Shown: positions 6,748 to 14,578 of the stretch, in pieces
Position numbering within the stretch: position 1 is the first letter of the stretch
Layout: every line of letters begins with the position of its first letter
NCBI GenBank assembly: GCA_937893945.1
Contig: CALCTA010000167.1
Coordinates: 1-18,400 of the forward strand
DNA: 18,400 nucleotides
Direction of reading: 5' to 3'
DNA from: an uncultured Clostridia bacterium
GTDB taxonomy: Bacteria; Bacillota; Clostridia; Oscillospirales; CAG-272
Made by a program: the position numbers and the translations under genes
Notes under the pieces: model-generated
Database searches by the model: none
The model's input: only the letters and a program-made list of their open reading frames with translations
Told to the model about the DNA's origin: nothing

Positions 6748-7797
6748 ATGAAAGCTGTAAAGGTAAACGCTTCAAAAAGCTATAACGTAGTTATTGGCGA
6801 CGGACTGCTTGAGCGGCTCGGCGAATACGTAAGCGAGGCAGTCGGGGAATGTAGGCTCTGCATAGTTACTGACGATAAGGTGGATGCACTCTACTCCGCA
6901 CGCGCAGAGCTTTCCTTGAAAAGCAGTGGATATAAGACCGAAAAATTCGTTATAAAGAACGGTGAGGCATCGAAAAATACCGCTTCGCTGATAGCGCTTC
7001 TTGAATTTCTCGCGGAAAACCGCTTCACTCGTTCAGACTGTATAGTCGCTCTCGGTGGCGGTGTCGTGGGCGATCTCGCGGGATTTGCCGCTGGAGTTTA
7101 TCTGCGCGGAATACGCTTTATTCAAGTGCCTACTACTCTGCTTGCCGCTGTTGATTCCTCTGTTGGCGGAAAGACGGCTGTTGACCTTGAAGCAGGAAAA
7201 AATCTTGCGGGCGTGTTCCACCAACCGTCTCTCGTGCTTTGCGACATAACAACGCTCGACACACTTGAGGATGAAATATTCTCCGACGGCTGTGCCGAGG
7301 TGATAAAATACGCTATAATAAACGACAAGCCTATGTTTGAGCGTCTCAAGAGCGGTATTCGAAGCGATATCGAGCGAGTTATCTCCGAATGTGTCGCTCA
7401 CAAGGCAGAGATAGTTGCGGCAGACGAGTTTGACAGAGGATGCCGACAGCTTCTCAATCTCGGACATACTGTCGGGCACGCAATTGAGCTTTGCTCCGGA
7501 CTTAAAATATCCCACGGAAGTGCCGTTGCTATCGGCACGGTAATCATCACTCGCGCGTCTGTCGCTCTCGGGCTTACCGATGAGAGTGAGCTTTGCGAGA
7601 TTATCTCGCTTTTCAAGGGCGCAGGACTTCCGACAGAATGTCCTTACACTGCCGAGGAGCTCTATAGCGCGGCTACGGCTGACAAAAAGCGAGAGGGCGA
7701 TACTATTACCCTGATAGTTCCCTACGGCATCGGCAACTGCAAGCCCTACAAGATTCCCGTAAGCGAGCTTTGCGAATTTATCAGAAAAGGACTTTAA
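6748..7797 (+). CDS. aroB: 3-dehydroquinate synthase
   Basis: A 349-residue enzyme that cyclises DAHP to 3-dehydroquinate using NAD+ and a divalent metal. Motifs: LGGGVVGDLAGFAAG (102-116), VPTTLLAAVDSSVGGKT (127-143), GKNLAG (150-155), the metal ligand Glu184 in AEVIKYA, LNLGHTVGHAIE (236-247) and HGSAVAIG (256-263). Length is normal. The ATG at 6748 is preferred (AAGGA at 6733-6737). The open frame extends upstream into tyrA as far as 6604, but those residues look like tyrA out of frame and align with nothing in AroB. Confidence 0.97.
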   Translation: MKAVKVNASKSYNVVIGDGLLERLGEYVSEAVGECRLCIVTDDKVDALYSARAELSLKSSGYKTEKFVIKNGEASKNTASLIALLEFLAENRFTRSDCIVALGGGVVGDLAGFAAGVYLRGIRFIQVPTTLLAAVDSSVGGKTAVDLEAGKNLAGVFHQPSLVLCDITTLDTLEDEIFSDGCAEVIKYAIINDKPMFERLKSGIRSDIERVISECVAHKAEIVAADEFDRGCRQLLNLGHTVGHAIELCSGLKISHGSAVAIGTVIITRASVALGLTDESELCEIISLFKGAGLPTECPYTAEELYSAATADKKREGDTITLIVPYGIGNCKPYKIPVSELCEFIRKGL

Positions 7798-7803
7798 CAG
7801 GAT

Positions 7804-9072
7804 ATGAAACTCTCTATTTCCTTTGGCGCGCCGCAAGGCAAAATAAAGGCGATAGCCTCAAAATCCGTGGCTCACCGCCTGCTTATCTGCGCCGCCTTTG
7901 CCGACGCGCCTACGCGTATTCTCTGTGAAGAAACAAATAACGATATAGAGGCTACCGCGGCTTGTCTGAACGCCCTTGGCGCAAGCATCAAGAGATGCGC
8001 ACCGTACTACGACGTAGTTCCCGTAGCGCCGAGCAATATTATCAAGGGTGCGACACTTCCCTGCGGTGAGAGCGGCTCTACTCTGCGCTTTCTTCTGCCC
8101 ATAGCGGCCGCTCTTGGCGCTGATTGCTCGTTTTTGCTTGAAGGACGCCTCGCTGACCGTCCTCTCTCTCCTCTTCGCGAGGAGCTTGAAGCTCACGGCA
8201 TAACCCTCAGCGGCAAAAATCCGTTCATTATCAGCGGAAAACTCAGCGGAGACGAGTTCTCTATCGACGGAAGCGTATCCTCGCAGTTCGTCAGCGGTCT
8301 GCTCTTTGCGCTCACGCTCCTTCCCCTTAGTGCTTCTCTTACAGTTAAGGGCAGAATAGAATCCGCCCCCTACATTGACATCACCTGCGACGCGCTGTCT
8401 CTTTTTGGCGCGCCTGTGCAGAGAAATGAAAATAAATATGTCATCGGAGAGAGTGTTTCTCTCGTCTCTCCCTCTTATCTTGAGGTCGAGGGCGACTGGT
8501 CAAACGCGGCTTTCCCGCTTGCTCTCGGAGCGCTTTGCGGCGATGTCGAGGTCTGCGGTCTTGATCCCGACTCCTCGCAGGGAGATCGCGCGATAATAGA
8601 TATTCTTTTGCGCTTTGGGGCTGATATCACTCTCTCGGAGAGCGGTTCTTCATATATCGCTCGCCGTTCAAGTCTTAGAGGAATAGACATCGACGCATCT
8701 CAAATCCCCGATCTCGTTCCCGTGCTCGCTACCGTCGCTTCAGTCGCAAAAGGAAAGACGCGCATATACGGCGCTTCAAGGCTTCGTCTGAAAGAGAGCG
8801 ACCGACTCTCTACCGTTTGCGAGATGCTCACAAGGCTTGGCGCGATAATAAAGGAGACCGACGACGGACTGATCATCGAGGGGGGCGGCTCGCTCAGCGG
8901 CGGCTCTGTAAGCTCACATAACGATCACCGCATCGCTATGAGCGCGGCTGTAGCCGCTTCGATATCCGAAAATAGCGTTGAGATAGACGGTGCGGAGGCG
9001 GTAAGCAAGTCCTACCCTGCCTTTTGGGATGACGTAAGGTCTCTCGGAGCGAAAATTTCGGATATCTCTTGA
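7804..9072 (+). CDS. aroA: 3-phosphoshikimate 1-carboxyvinyltransferase (EPSP synthase)
   Basis: A 422-residue enzyme that joins PEP to shikimate-3-phosphate. The two-domain inside-out barrel is recognised by KSVAHR (20-25), CGESGSTLRF (87-96), LADRPLSPL (116-124), SSQFVSGLL (159-167), DWSNAAF (231-237), the catalytic Asp303 in IPDLVP, LRLKESDRL (327-335) and NDHRIAMS (373-380). GESGST in place of the plant/E. coli NAGTA motif places it among the divergent Firmicutes enzymes rather than the E. coli class; glyphosate sensitivity cannot be predicted safely. It begins 6 bases after the aroB stop, with only a weak AGG ahead of the ATG. That suggests translational coupling. Confidence 0.97.
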   Translation: MKLSISFGAPQGKIKAIASKSVAHRLLICAAFADAPTRILCEETNNDIEATAACLNALGASIKRCAPYYDVVPVAPSNIIKGATLPCGESGSTLRFLLPIAAALGADCSFLLEGRLADRPLSPLREELEAHGITLSGKNPFIISGKLSGDEFSIDGSVSSQFVSGLLFALTLLPLSASLTVKGRIESAPYIDITCDALSLFGAPVQRNENKYVIGESVSLVSPSYLEVEGDWSNAAFPLALGALCGDVEVCGLDPDSSQGDRAIIDILLRFGADITLSESGSSYIARRSSLRGIDIDASQIPDLVPVLATVASVAKGKTRIYGASRLRLKESDRLSTVCEMLTRLGAIIKETDDGLIIEGGGSLSGGSVSSHNDHRIAMSAAVAASISENSVEIDGAEAVSKSYPAFWDDVRSLGAKISDIS

Positions 9073-9089
9073 AATTCTCGCAAAAGCTA

Positions 9090-9118
9090 TTGAAAAAACG
9101 CCGTAAATATAGTAAAAT
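9090..9118 (+). promoter_or_regulatory. Probable internal promoter ahead of the flavoprotein-aroC-pheA half operon
   Basis: TTGAAA (9090-9095), a 17-base spacer and TAAAAT (9113-9118), in the only sizeable gap (106 bases) inside the aro operon. The gap is AT-rich, unlike the neighbouring coding DNA. If used, it would let the distal genes escape the leader attenuator in part. Confidence 0.6.
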
Positions 9119-9178
9119 ATATTTAGATAATTATTATATATAAGCAATTTCAAAAAACCACGAAAGGTGAACTTGTAA

Positions 9179-10570
9179 ATGCAAAAATACGACGTACTGA
9201 TAATCGGCGCAGGGCCTGCCGGAATATTCACGGCGCTTGAGATGCTCAAGCTCGGCTCTGACAAAAAAATACTCATCGCTGAAAAAGGCAGAGCTATAGA
9301 GAACAGAAGCTGTCCTAAAAGCAAGACCAAGGCATGCGTTTCCTGCAAGCCTTATTGCCATATTACAACAGGATTTTCAGGTGCGGGAGCATTCTCTGAC
9401 GGAAAGCTCTCTCTCTCCTACGAGGTTGGCGGAGACCTTCCCTCGCTTATCGGAGAGAACGCCGCTCAGGATCTTATAGACTACACAGACGGAATATATC
9501 TTGAATTCGGCGCTGACTCTCGCGTTGAGGGTGTTGGCAACGAAGAAGAAATCAAGGAGATAAGAAAAAGAGCTATCAAAGCAGGTCTTAAGCTCGTTGA
9601 CTGCCCCATAAGACACCTTGGCACAGAAAAGGCGCAGGATATCTACTACGCCATCGAGCAGTATCTGCTCTCTCACGGCGTTGAGATACGCTTTGGATGT
9701 GAGTGCAGAAATATCATCATCAAGGACGGCACTTGCGTTGGCGGCATTCTCGCCGAGGGCGGCAAGGAATACGAGTGCTTTGCCGATCACACCGTAGTCG
9801 CTACGGGTAGGCGAGGAGCGGACTGGCTGGAGACTCTTTGTGAGCAGCACGGCATCTCTCACCTTCCGGGAACTGTTGACATCGGTGTGAGAGTTGAGAT
9901 AAGAAACGAGATAATGGAAAACGTAAACAACGTGCTTTACGAGTCAAAGCTCATCGGCTATCCTCAGCCCTTCAAGAACAAGGTGCGTACCTTTTGTCAG
10001 AACCCCGGAGGCTTTGTAAGCCAGGAGAACTACGACAACGACCTTGCTGTCGTAAACGGACATTCCTACAAGGATCTCAAATCCCCCAACACAAACCTTG
10101 CTATCCTCTGCTCGCATAATTTCAGCGTTCCCTTCAATCAGCCTATCGCTTACGCAAAGAAGGTCGGCGAGCTTACGAATATGCTCGGCTCAGGACATAT
10201 TATGGTTCAGCGCTTCGGCGATATACTCGACGGCAAGCGCACCTGGGATGAGGAGCTTTCGCGCTCTAACGTGCGCCCCACTCTCCCTGATGCTGTTGCA
10301 GGCGATATAACCGCGGCAATGCCCTATAGAGCAATGACTAACATCATCAACTTCATCAAGGCGGTTGACCTCGTTGTGCCCGGCTTTGCCTCTAACGAAA
10401 CGCTTCTTTACTCTCCCGAGCTTAAATTCTACTCCAACAGAGTAAAAATGGACAAGGAGCTTAATACCAACATCGCAGGACTTCACTGCCTCGGAGATTC
10501 AAGCGGTTGGACGCGCGGTCTTATGATGGCGTCGGTAATGGGAGTTCTGATGGGCAGAAAGCTCGTCTGA
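9179..10570 (+). CDS. FAD-dependent dehydrogenase/oxidoreductase of the COG2509 type
   Basis: A 463-residue flavoprotein. The dinucleotide-binding motif GAGPAG is at 10-15, ending with Glu35 on the second strand. A cysteine cluster C45, C53, C56 and C60 is followed directly by GFSGAGAFSDGKL (65-77), the signature of the uncharacterised COG2509 dehydrogenases. ATGRRG near residue 210 and the C-terminal GLHCLGDSSGWTRG complete the FAD fold. The cysteines could bind a metal or an Fe-S cluster; this is inference. AAAGGTG (9163-9169) precedes the ATG at 9179. It sits between aroA and aroC, with its own likely promoter. No substrate is known to me for this family. A link to the reduced flavin that chorismate synthase needs is possible but only positional. 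Confidence 0.85.
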   Translation: MQKYDVLIIGAGPAGIFTALEMLKLGSDKKILIAEKGRAIENRSCPKSKTKACVSCKPYCHITTGFSGAGAFSDGKLSLSYEVGGDLPSLIGENAAQDLIDYTDGIYLEFGADSRVEGVGNEEEIKEIRKRAIKAGLKLVDCPIRHLGTEKAQDIYYAIEQYLLSHGVEIRFGCECRNIIIKDGTCVGGILAEGGKEYECFADHTVVATGRRGADWLETLCEQHGISHLPGTVDIGVRVEIRNEIMENVNNVLYESKLIGYPQPFKNKVRTFCQNPGGFVSQENYDNDLAVVNGHSYKDLKSPNTNLAILCSHNFSVPFNQPIAYAKKVGELTNMLGSGHIMVQRFGDILDGKRTWDEELSRSNVRPTLPDAVAGDITAAMPYRAMTNIINFIKAVDLVVPGFASNETLLYSPELKFYSNRVKMDKELNTNIAGLHCLGDSSGWTRGLMMASVMGVLMGRKLV

Positions 10571-10603
10571 TACAAGGTTATTTACGAAACGGAAAATAAA
10601 GAT

Positions 10604-11713
10604 ATGGCTACCTCTTACGGAAAAAATCTTAACATATCCATATACGGCGGCTCTCACGACGAGCTTATAGGCATCAGAGCCTCGGGACTTCCGAGCGGCT
10701 TTGTCTTTGATCTTGACAAGCTCTCGCGCTTTATGGAGCGTCGCGCGCCGGGAAGAAATTCTCTATCTACTACGCGCAAAGAGCCTGACCGCCCCGAATT
10801 TCTCTCGGGCGTCGTTCTCCTTGAGAACGGAAAGGCAATGCTTGACGGAAGCGAGCTTCACGCTATCATAAGAAATACCTCTCAGCGCTCCTCGGATTAT
10901 TCAAATCTTGAATTTATTCCACGCCCCTCGCACGCAGACTATGCGGCAAGAATGAAATACGGTGAGAGCGTTGACCTTCGAGGCGGAGGACATTTCTCAG
11001 GCCGCCTTACCGCCCCGCTCTGTATCCTCGGCGGAATTTGTCTTCAGTACCTTGAGAAAAAAGGCATACAAATAGGCGCGCATCTCTACTCGGTAGGCTC
11101 GGCTAAGGACACGCCATTCGACCTTGCTACTGTAGGCGAGGACGAGCTCTCGCTCCTTAAAGCAAGAAGTGAATTCCCTGTTCTTGATAAGAGTGCAGAG
11201 AGTGCTATGAAGGACGAGATAGAGAGGGCGAGACTTGACGGAGACTCTGTCGGGGGCGTTATCGAATGTGCCGCTATCGGACTTCCCTGCTTGCCGTCCT
11301 CGATGACGTTGTAGGACTTGATGTAGCCCTCGTTCAGCAGGATCTCTGCGATTGCCTTCTCTATCCCTGCCGTAAAGGCGATAGAATTCGGAAACGGATT
11401 TGAATGTGCTTCTCTGCGCGGCTCGCAGAACAACGACCAATTCTACACCGACGGAAGCAAAATATACACCAAGACGAACAACTGCGGCGGAATACTCGGC
11501 GGAATGACGAGCGGTATGCCGCTCGTATTCAGAGTTGCTATGAAGCCCACCCCCTCGATATACTGCGAGCAGGACAGCGTTGATATGGTCAGCATGAAGC
11601 CTGTCAAGCTCACTATCAAGGGCAGGCACGATCCGTGCGTAGTTCTCCGCGCGCTTCCCGTAATAGAAGCCGCCACGGCTATTGCCATTACGGATATGCT
11701 TTTCGATAACTGA
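10604..11713 (+). pseudogene. aroC: Chorismate synthase, interrupted by two in-frame TAG codons in a foreign block
   Basis: AroC makes chorismate from EPSP and needs reduced FMN. Residues 1-228 are clearly AroC: GGSHD with His18, RPSHADY with His110, RGGGHFSGRLTAP (126-138) and DGDSVGGVIECAAIGLP (212-228). After Pro228 the frame enters a block with TAG at 11312-11314 and TAG at 11324-11326. It then resumes, still in the same frame, with SIPAVKAIEFG, RGSQNND, GGILGGMTSG and the normal C-terminus, stopping with TGA at 11711-11713. Without the stops the 369 codons match normal AroC length. The block 11284-11361 reads as ribosomal protein S8 on the other strand. So the gene is disrupted as given, by rearrangement or by misassembly. 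No other aroC is in the window, and no good SD precedes the ATG. Confidence 0.85.
11284..11361 (-). other. Inverted fragment of a ribosomal protein S8 (rpsH) gene inside aroC
   Basis: The minus strand of this block translates to a 26-residue stretch including KAIAEILLNEGYI and NVIEDGKQG. It matches the region of S8 that in Bacillus reads EIAEILKREGFI and VEDSKQG. The codons are those of a highly expressed gene (AAC, GGC, TAC, ATC, AAG). The match stops sharply at both sides, where the minus strand reverts to antisense aroC. No start codon, SD or further S8 sequence is present, so it is not a gene here. Confidence 0.82.
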
Positions 11714-11741
11714 TAAACGCTATACCAAACAAGGAAATACT

Positions 11742-12887
11742 ATGGAACTCAACGATATAAGAAAAGAAATTGACGAGATAGACAAGGAGCTTGTTGCTCT
11801 TTATATCCGCCGTATGAATTGCTCGGCAGAGGTTGCCGAATATAAACGCAAAAACAATATGCCTGTGCTCGACGCCTCACGCGAGAGAGCCTTGCTCAAC
11901 AAGATATCCGAGCTTTCGGGAAGTGAGTTTGAGGAGTACACAAGAACCCTCTACTCCACCATACTTGACCTTTCGCGCTCTTATCAGCACGCTAAGCTCG
12001 GCGAGACCTCGGCTCTTTACGATGAGATAATGATTGCTATAGACAGCACTCCAAAGATATTCCCCGAAAGAGCCATCGTAGCTTGTCAGGGCGTTGAGGG
12101 AGCATACTCGCAGATAGCAGCCGAGAGACTTTTCCGCTCGCCTAACATTATGTTCTTTAGCGATTGGGAAAAGGTATTCTCTGCTATCGAGGCAGGAATG
12201 TGCCGCTACGGTGTTATTCCGATAGAAAACAGCACCGCAGGCTCTGTAAAGAAGGTCTATGACCTTATGATAAGCAGAAACTTCAAGATAGTGAGAACTG
12301 TCCGCATCAAGATAGACCACTGCTTACTTGCAAACAAGGGCGCAAAGCTCTCGGATATAAAGGAGATATATTCTCACGAGCAGGCGATAAGCCAGTGCTC
12401 CGCCTTTCTCTCGTCTCTCGGCGATGACGTTAAGATAACTCGCGTTGAGAACACCGCCAAGGCGGCTCAGATGGTAGCGGAATCGGGAAGGACTGACGTC
12501 GCGTCTATCTCCTCTCGCTCCTGTGCTACTCAGTACGGACTTGCCACTCTCGCGAATGCCATTCAGGATAACGGAAACAACCACACCCGTTTTATATGCA
12601 TCACCAACAAGACCGAGATATATCCCGGTGCAGACCGCACCTCACTTATGCTCGTAACTCCACATAAGCCGGGCGCACTCTATAGAATACTTTCGCGCTT
12701 CAACTCGCTTGGAATAAACCTTATCAAGCTTGAATCGCGCCCCATTCCCGACAGAGACTTCGAGTTTATGTTCTATTTCGACCTTGAGTCGTCGGTGTAT
12801 TCTCCAAAGCTTGCTCAGATACTTGCAGAGCTTGAGCAGGAATGCGAGGAATTTACTTATCTCGGCTCTTACTCGGAGGTGATCTGA
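11742..12887 (+). CDS. pheA: Bifunctional chorismate mutase / prephenate dehydratase
   Basis: A 381-residue P-protein making phenylpyruvate from chorismate. Residues 1-88 are an AroQ-type chorismate mutase (IRKEIDEIDKELVALYIRR, then AEYKR at 32-36). Residues 110-290 are the dehydratase domain, with ACQGVEGAYSQ (114-124), GVIPIENSTAGSV (157-169) and the catalytic TRF at 282-284. Residues 298-380 are an ACT domain with the phenylalanine-binding GALY (311-314) and ESRP (331-334) motifs, so Phe feedback is expected. AAGGA (11731-11735) precedes the ATG at 11742. The longer open frame back to 11682 lies inside aroC and lacks family similarity. The TGA overlaps the next ATG as TGATG. Confidence 0.97.
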   Translation: MELNDIRKEIDEIDKELVALYIRRMNCSAEVAEYKRKNNMPVLDASRERALLNKISELSGSEFEEYTRTLYSTILDLSRSYQHAKLGETSALYDEIMIAIDSTPKIFPERAIVACQGVEGAYSQIAAERLFRSPNIMFFSDWEKVFSAIEAGMCRYGVIPIENSTAGSVKKVYDLMISRNFKIVRTVRIKIDHCLLANKGAKLSDIKEIYSHEQAISQCSAFLSSLGDDVKITRVENTAKAAQMVAESGRTDVASISSRSCATQYGLATLANAIQDNGNNHTRFICITNKTEIYPGADRTSLMLVTPHKPGALYRILSRFNSLGINLIKLESRPIPDRDFEFMFYFDLESSVYSPKLAQILAELEQECEEFTYLGSYSEVI

Positions 12888-14155
12888 TGAAGCACGGATA
12901 TTCTTCACTGTGCTGCGGACTGATCGGAGAGCATCTCGGACACAGCTTTTCTGTAATGATACACGAGCTTCTCGGCGATTACTCCTTCGTTCTTCGCGAG
13001 CTTGCGCCAAGCGAGCTTGAAGCCTTCGTTAAGAGCGACGAGCTTGACGCATATTGCGTAACTATTCCCTACAAAAAGGCTGTTATGCCTTTCCTTGACA
13101 TCATATCACCCGAGGCGCAGGCTATTGGAGCCGTCAACGTGGTAGTCAACGGTAAGGACGGCAAGCGCTACGGCTACAACACCGATTACTTCGGCTTTGA
13201 CTATATGCTTAGCAGATCGGGCGTCTCTGTAGAGGGTAAAAAAGCGGTAGTCCTCGGAGGAGGAGGCGCTTCGGCGACTGCTTGTGCCCTGCTTCGTAGC
13301 ACGGGAGTAAAAGAAATCGCGATCATTGACAGAGATGACAACACCCCTGAGGGTATCGCGCCTCATCGCGACGCTGAGATAATCGTCAACACTACGCCCG
13401 TAGGGATGTACCCAAAGAATATGATATCACCTATCTCGCTTGATGACTTCCCCTGCTGTCAAGCAGTGCTTGACGTGGTATATAACCCCGCGCGTACCGC
13501 TCTTATGCTTGACGCAGAGAGCCGCGGTATCGCTGCCGTAGGCGGTCTTTCAATGCTCGTCGCTCAAGCGGCAAAGGGCTTTGAATATTTCACCGGAGAC
13601 ACGCGAGAGGAAGGGATAATAGGCTCTGTTCTCGCGAAAATAACCGCTCGTTCAAGCAATCTTATCCTCGTTGGTATGCCGGGCTGTGGCAAAAGCTCTG
13701 TCGGTGCGATCATCGCCGAGAGCCTTGGACGAGAGTTCCTTGATGCCGACGACGAGTTTACAAAAATGCACTCTATCACCCCCGCGGACGCTATCCGCAC
13801 ACTCGGTGAAGAAAAATTCAGAGAGATGGAGACAGAGACTGTCGCTTCTCTCGGAAAGCTCAGCGGTAAGGTCATCGCCACGGGCGGCGGCGTAGTTACA
13901 AGAGAGCGCAACTATCCCCTTCTCCACCAGAATGGCGTTATAGTCTTTCTTGAACGCGATATTTCTCTGCTTCCCACAAATGACCGTCCTCTCTCTCAAG
14001 GCAATTCTCTTGAGAAGCTCTACGCTTCCCGCATAGATGCCTACCGTCGCTTCGCAGATCTGACGGTGGAAAGCACAGGAATAAAAGAAAAGACAGCAGA
14101 GCTGATTATCTCAGCCTTTCTTGAATTTGTCAACAAAGAGGTCTCTGACTTATGA
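12887..14155 (+). CDS. Shikimate dehydrogenase - shikimate kinase fusion (AroE-AroK)
   Basis: A 422-residue two-domain protein catalysing 3-dehydroshikimate to shikimate to shikimate-3-phosphate. Residues 1-250 are AroE: GHSFS (19-23), VTIPYKK with catalytic Lys63, IGAVN (80-84), NTD with Asp100, GGGGASATA (124-132), NTTPVGM (168-174) and GGLSMLVAQA (219-228). The segment between the second Rossmann strand and NTTPVGM is about 17 residues shorter than in E. coli AroE, and IIDRD stands where NADP-dependent enzymes have NRT. Residues 258-422 are AroK: P-loop GMPGCGKSS (263-271), D286/D288, Arg312, GGG (333-335) and lid RPLS (367-370). The ATG at 12887 follows a near-perfect SD, GGAGGTGAT (12875-12883). 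Its first base is the last base of the pheA stop. Confidence 0.95.
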   Translation: MKHGYSSLCCGLIGEHLGHSFSVMIHELLGDYSFVLRELAPSELEAFVKSDELDAYCVTIPYKKAVMPFLDIISPEAQAIGAVNVVVNGKDGKRYGYNTDYFGFDYMLSRSGVSVEGKKAVVLGGGGASATACALLRSTGVKEIAIIDRDDNTPEGIAPHRDAEIIVNTTPVGMYPKNMISPISLDDFPCCQAVLDVVYNPARTALMLDAESRGIAAVGGLSMLVAQAAKGFEYFTGDTREEGIIGSVLAKITARSSNLILVGMPGCGKSSVGAIIAESLGREFLDADDEFTKMHSITPADAIRTLGEEKFREMETETVASLGKLSGKVIATGGGVVTRERNYPLLHQNGVIVFLERDISLLPTNDRPLSQGNSLEKLYASRIDAYRRFADLTVESTGIKEKTAELIISAFLEFVNKEVSDL

Positions 14156-14574
14156 AAAAAATTCTCGTTATCAACGGCCCTAATCTGAATATGCTCGGCA
14201 TACGTGAGCCTGACATATACGGCAAGCAGGATTTTGCCGCGCTTGAGGAATATATCAAAAGCTCTGCTCGTGAGCTCGGACTTGGAGTGTCTCTCTTTCA
14301 GTCTAATCACGAGGGCGAGATAGTGGATATTATCCAGTCAGCCTACGGGCTCTACGACGGCATTGTTATCAACCCCGCCGCCTATACGCACACGAGCGTT
14401 GCTATACTTGACGCGCTCAAGGCTGTCGGAATACCCACGGTCGAGGTGCATCTCTCGGATATCAATTCCCGAGAGGAATTCAGAAAGCACTCCTTCGTTT
14501 CTATGATAGCAGTCAAGACGATATGCGGCCTCGGCTTTGAGGGATACCGCAAGGCGCTTGAGTATTTCGCGTAA
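14152..14574 (+). CDS. aroQ: 3-dehydroquinate dehydratase, type II
   Basis: A 140-residue type II dehydroquinase, which dehydrates 3-dehydroquinate to 3-dehydroshikimate and normally forms dodecamers. Motifs: INGPNLNMLGIREPDIYG (residues 6-23) with the flexible-loop Arg and active-site Tyr, FQSNHEGEIVD with the conserved Glu, INPAAYTHTSVAI with the catalytic His, and VEVHLSDINSREEFRKHS. Length is normal. The start codon overlaps the previous stop as ATGA, with GAGG about ten bases upstream. It supplies the one shikimate step missing from the other genes of the operon. Confidence 0.97.
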   Translation: MKKILVINGPNLNMLGIREPDIYGKQDFAALEEYIKSSARELGLGVSLFQSNHEGEIVDIIQSAYGLYDGIVINPAAYTHTSVAILDALKAVGIPTVEVHLSDINSREEFRKHSFVSMIAVKTICGLGFEGYRKALEYFA

Positions 14575-14578
14575 AGAT

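Noticed and set aside
11312..11326. Programmed recoding or frameshifting in aroC
   Set aside because: There is no shift of frame and no slippery site. The two TAG codons lie inside the antisense S8 block, which explains them without recoding.
11086..11433. Minus-strand frame of 115 codons as a real S8-like gene
   Set aside because: Only about 26 codons match S8. The flanks are antisense aroC and no start, SD or rest of S8 is present.
11682..11741. N-terminal extension of PheA inside aroC
   Set aside because: It overlaps the conserved end of aroC and has no family similarity; ATG 11742 follows AAGGA.
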